Shown piece after piece: positions 63,120 through 64,000 of a DNA stretch of 64,000 nt. A program made the translations under genes and the position numbers. Below the pieces are notes generated by a model. That model saw only the letters and a program-made list of their open reading frames with translations, was not told the origin of the DNA and did not search any database. Each line of letters begins with the position of its first letter. The first letter of the stretch is position 1. Origin of the DNA: Eunapius fragilis (lineage: Eukaryota > Porifera > Demospongiae > Spongillida > Spongillidae); the NCBI GenBank assembly GCA_963681505.1, contig OY811992.1:2513072-2577071 (forward strand). The letters run 5' to 3'.

Positions 63120-63207
63120 CGCCAGCAGAGTGCTGACATCATAATGAGGTGTGGCTTATGATCTATCTTTAAAATGCCATGCATCATAATCGTATGCCTA
63201 CAATCTT

Positions 63208-64000
63208 GGTACTGCTGGTGACCATGTACACTACAGACATGCTCCATCAGCAGGTGGTACTACTGGTGACCATGTACACTACAGACATGCCCCATCAGGT
63301 GGTACTAATGGTGACCATGTACACTACAGACATGCCCCATCAGGTGGTACTACTGGTGACCATGTACACTACAGACATGCCCCATCAGGTGGTATTACTG
63401 GTGACCATGTACACTACGACATGCCCCATCAGGTGGTATTACTGGTGACCATGTACACTACAGACATGCCCCATCAGGTGGTACTACTGGTGACCATGTA
63501 CACAACAGACATACCCCATCATGTGGTACTACTGGTGACCATGTGCACTACAGACATGCCCCATCAGGTGGTACTACTGGTGACCATGTACACTACAGAC
63601 ATGCCCCATCATGTGGTACTAATGGTGACCATGTACACTACAGACATGCCCCATCAGGTGGTATTACTGGTGACCATGTACACTACAGACATGCCCCATC
63701 AGGTGGTACTACTGGTGACCATGTACACTACAGACATGCCCCATCAGGTGGTATTACTGGTGACCATGTACACTACAGACATGCCCCATCAGGTGGTATT
63801 ACTGGTGACCATGTACACTACAGACATGCCCCATCAGGTGGTACTACTGGTGACCATGTGCACTACAGACATGCCCCATCAGGTGGTACTACTGGTGACC
63901 ATGTACACTACAGACATGCCCCATCAGGTGGTACTAATGGTGACCATGTACACTACAGACATGCCCCATCAGGTGGTACTACTGGTGACCATGTACACTA
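63208..64000. repeat. 45-base minisatellite reaching the window end
   Basis: About 17.6 units of 45 bases (core CTGGTGACCATGTACACTAC and CAGACATGCCCCATCAGG) with few differences. Unit length is divisible by three, and one plus frame has no stop, encoding 15 residues per unit (LLVTMYTTDMPHQVV). A single-base deletion at about 63416 moves the frame, after which it stays open to 64000. The first unit has a 3-base extra CAG. It probably lies in an upstream intron or flank of the acyl-CoA oxidase gene. Protein coding is not supported by any start or splice context. Confidence 0.9.

Noticed and set aside
63208..64000. CRISPR-like array
   Set aside because: Units are directly contiguous with no unique spacers; it is a minisatellite in an animal genome.

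Overview
The window is a piece of an invertebrate animal genome. Intron-rich genes with EGF-type and Frizzled-type domains sit among many transposable elements, (AC)n tracts, poly-C/poly-G runs and foldback repeats. A demosponge is my best guess: a nidogen/EGF receptor-like gene, a divergent Frizzled-like gene without a visible KTxxxW motif, and a fragment with NPEKKK repeats. The host is not proven.

Layout. 1-4767 is a decayed antisense Ty3/gypsy element, itself hit by a Mutator-like foldback element. 4768-8600 is intergenic with two diverged copies of two repeats. 8684-26414 is a 12-exon plus-strand gene (728 aa predicted): signal peptide, NIDO-like region, cysteine-rich region, six EGF modules each on a 123-base phase-1 exon, one membrane span and a short tail. 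Its introns hold a long-TIR foldback, a hAT element with a perfect 8-bp target duplication, a Mutator-like element with a perfect 9-bp duplication, and an apparently intact Ty3/gypsy element (18380-23370, identical LTRs).

26975-31548 and 59128-60800 are two copies of one duplicated segment. Each carries a small gene resembling PIGBOS1. Only the first copy contains a 2990-base insert with CAC-starting inverted ends and a RING-like exon. 31586-36659 is a minus-strand USP2-like deubiquitinase whose catalytic-cysteine exon I cannot find. 37196-56006 is a seven-exon plus-strand Frizzled-like receptor (626 aa predicted). Its first intron contains a hAT nested inside another hAT, both with perfect 8-bp duplications. 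Its sixth intron contains a second young Ty3/gypsy element (44686-49787, antisense, identical LTRs, perfect 5-bp duplication). 61162-62980 is the 3' part of a minus-strand peroxisomal acyl-CoA oxidase ending in SKL. A 45-base minisatellite runs from 63208 to the window end.

The host genes have unrelated jobs: surface adhesion or signalling, Wnt-type reception, ubiquitin removal, mitochondrial or ER contact, and peroxisomal beta-oxidation. There are no operons. The strongest new signals are the CAC-ended RING element with an empty paralogous site, the nested hATs, the two young LTR elements in receptor introns, and the incomplete deubiquitinase. All exon borders were read by eye from splice signals and phase.
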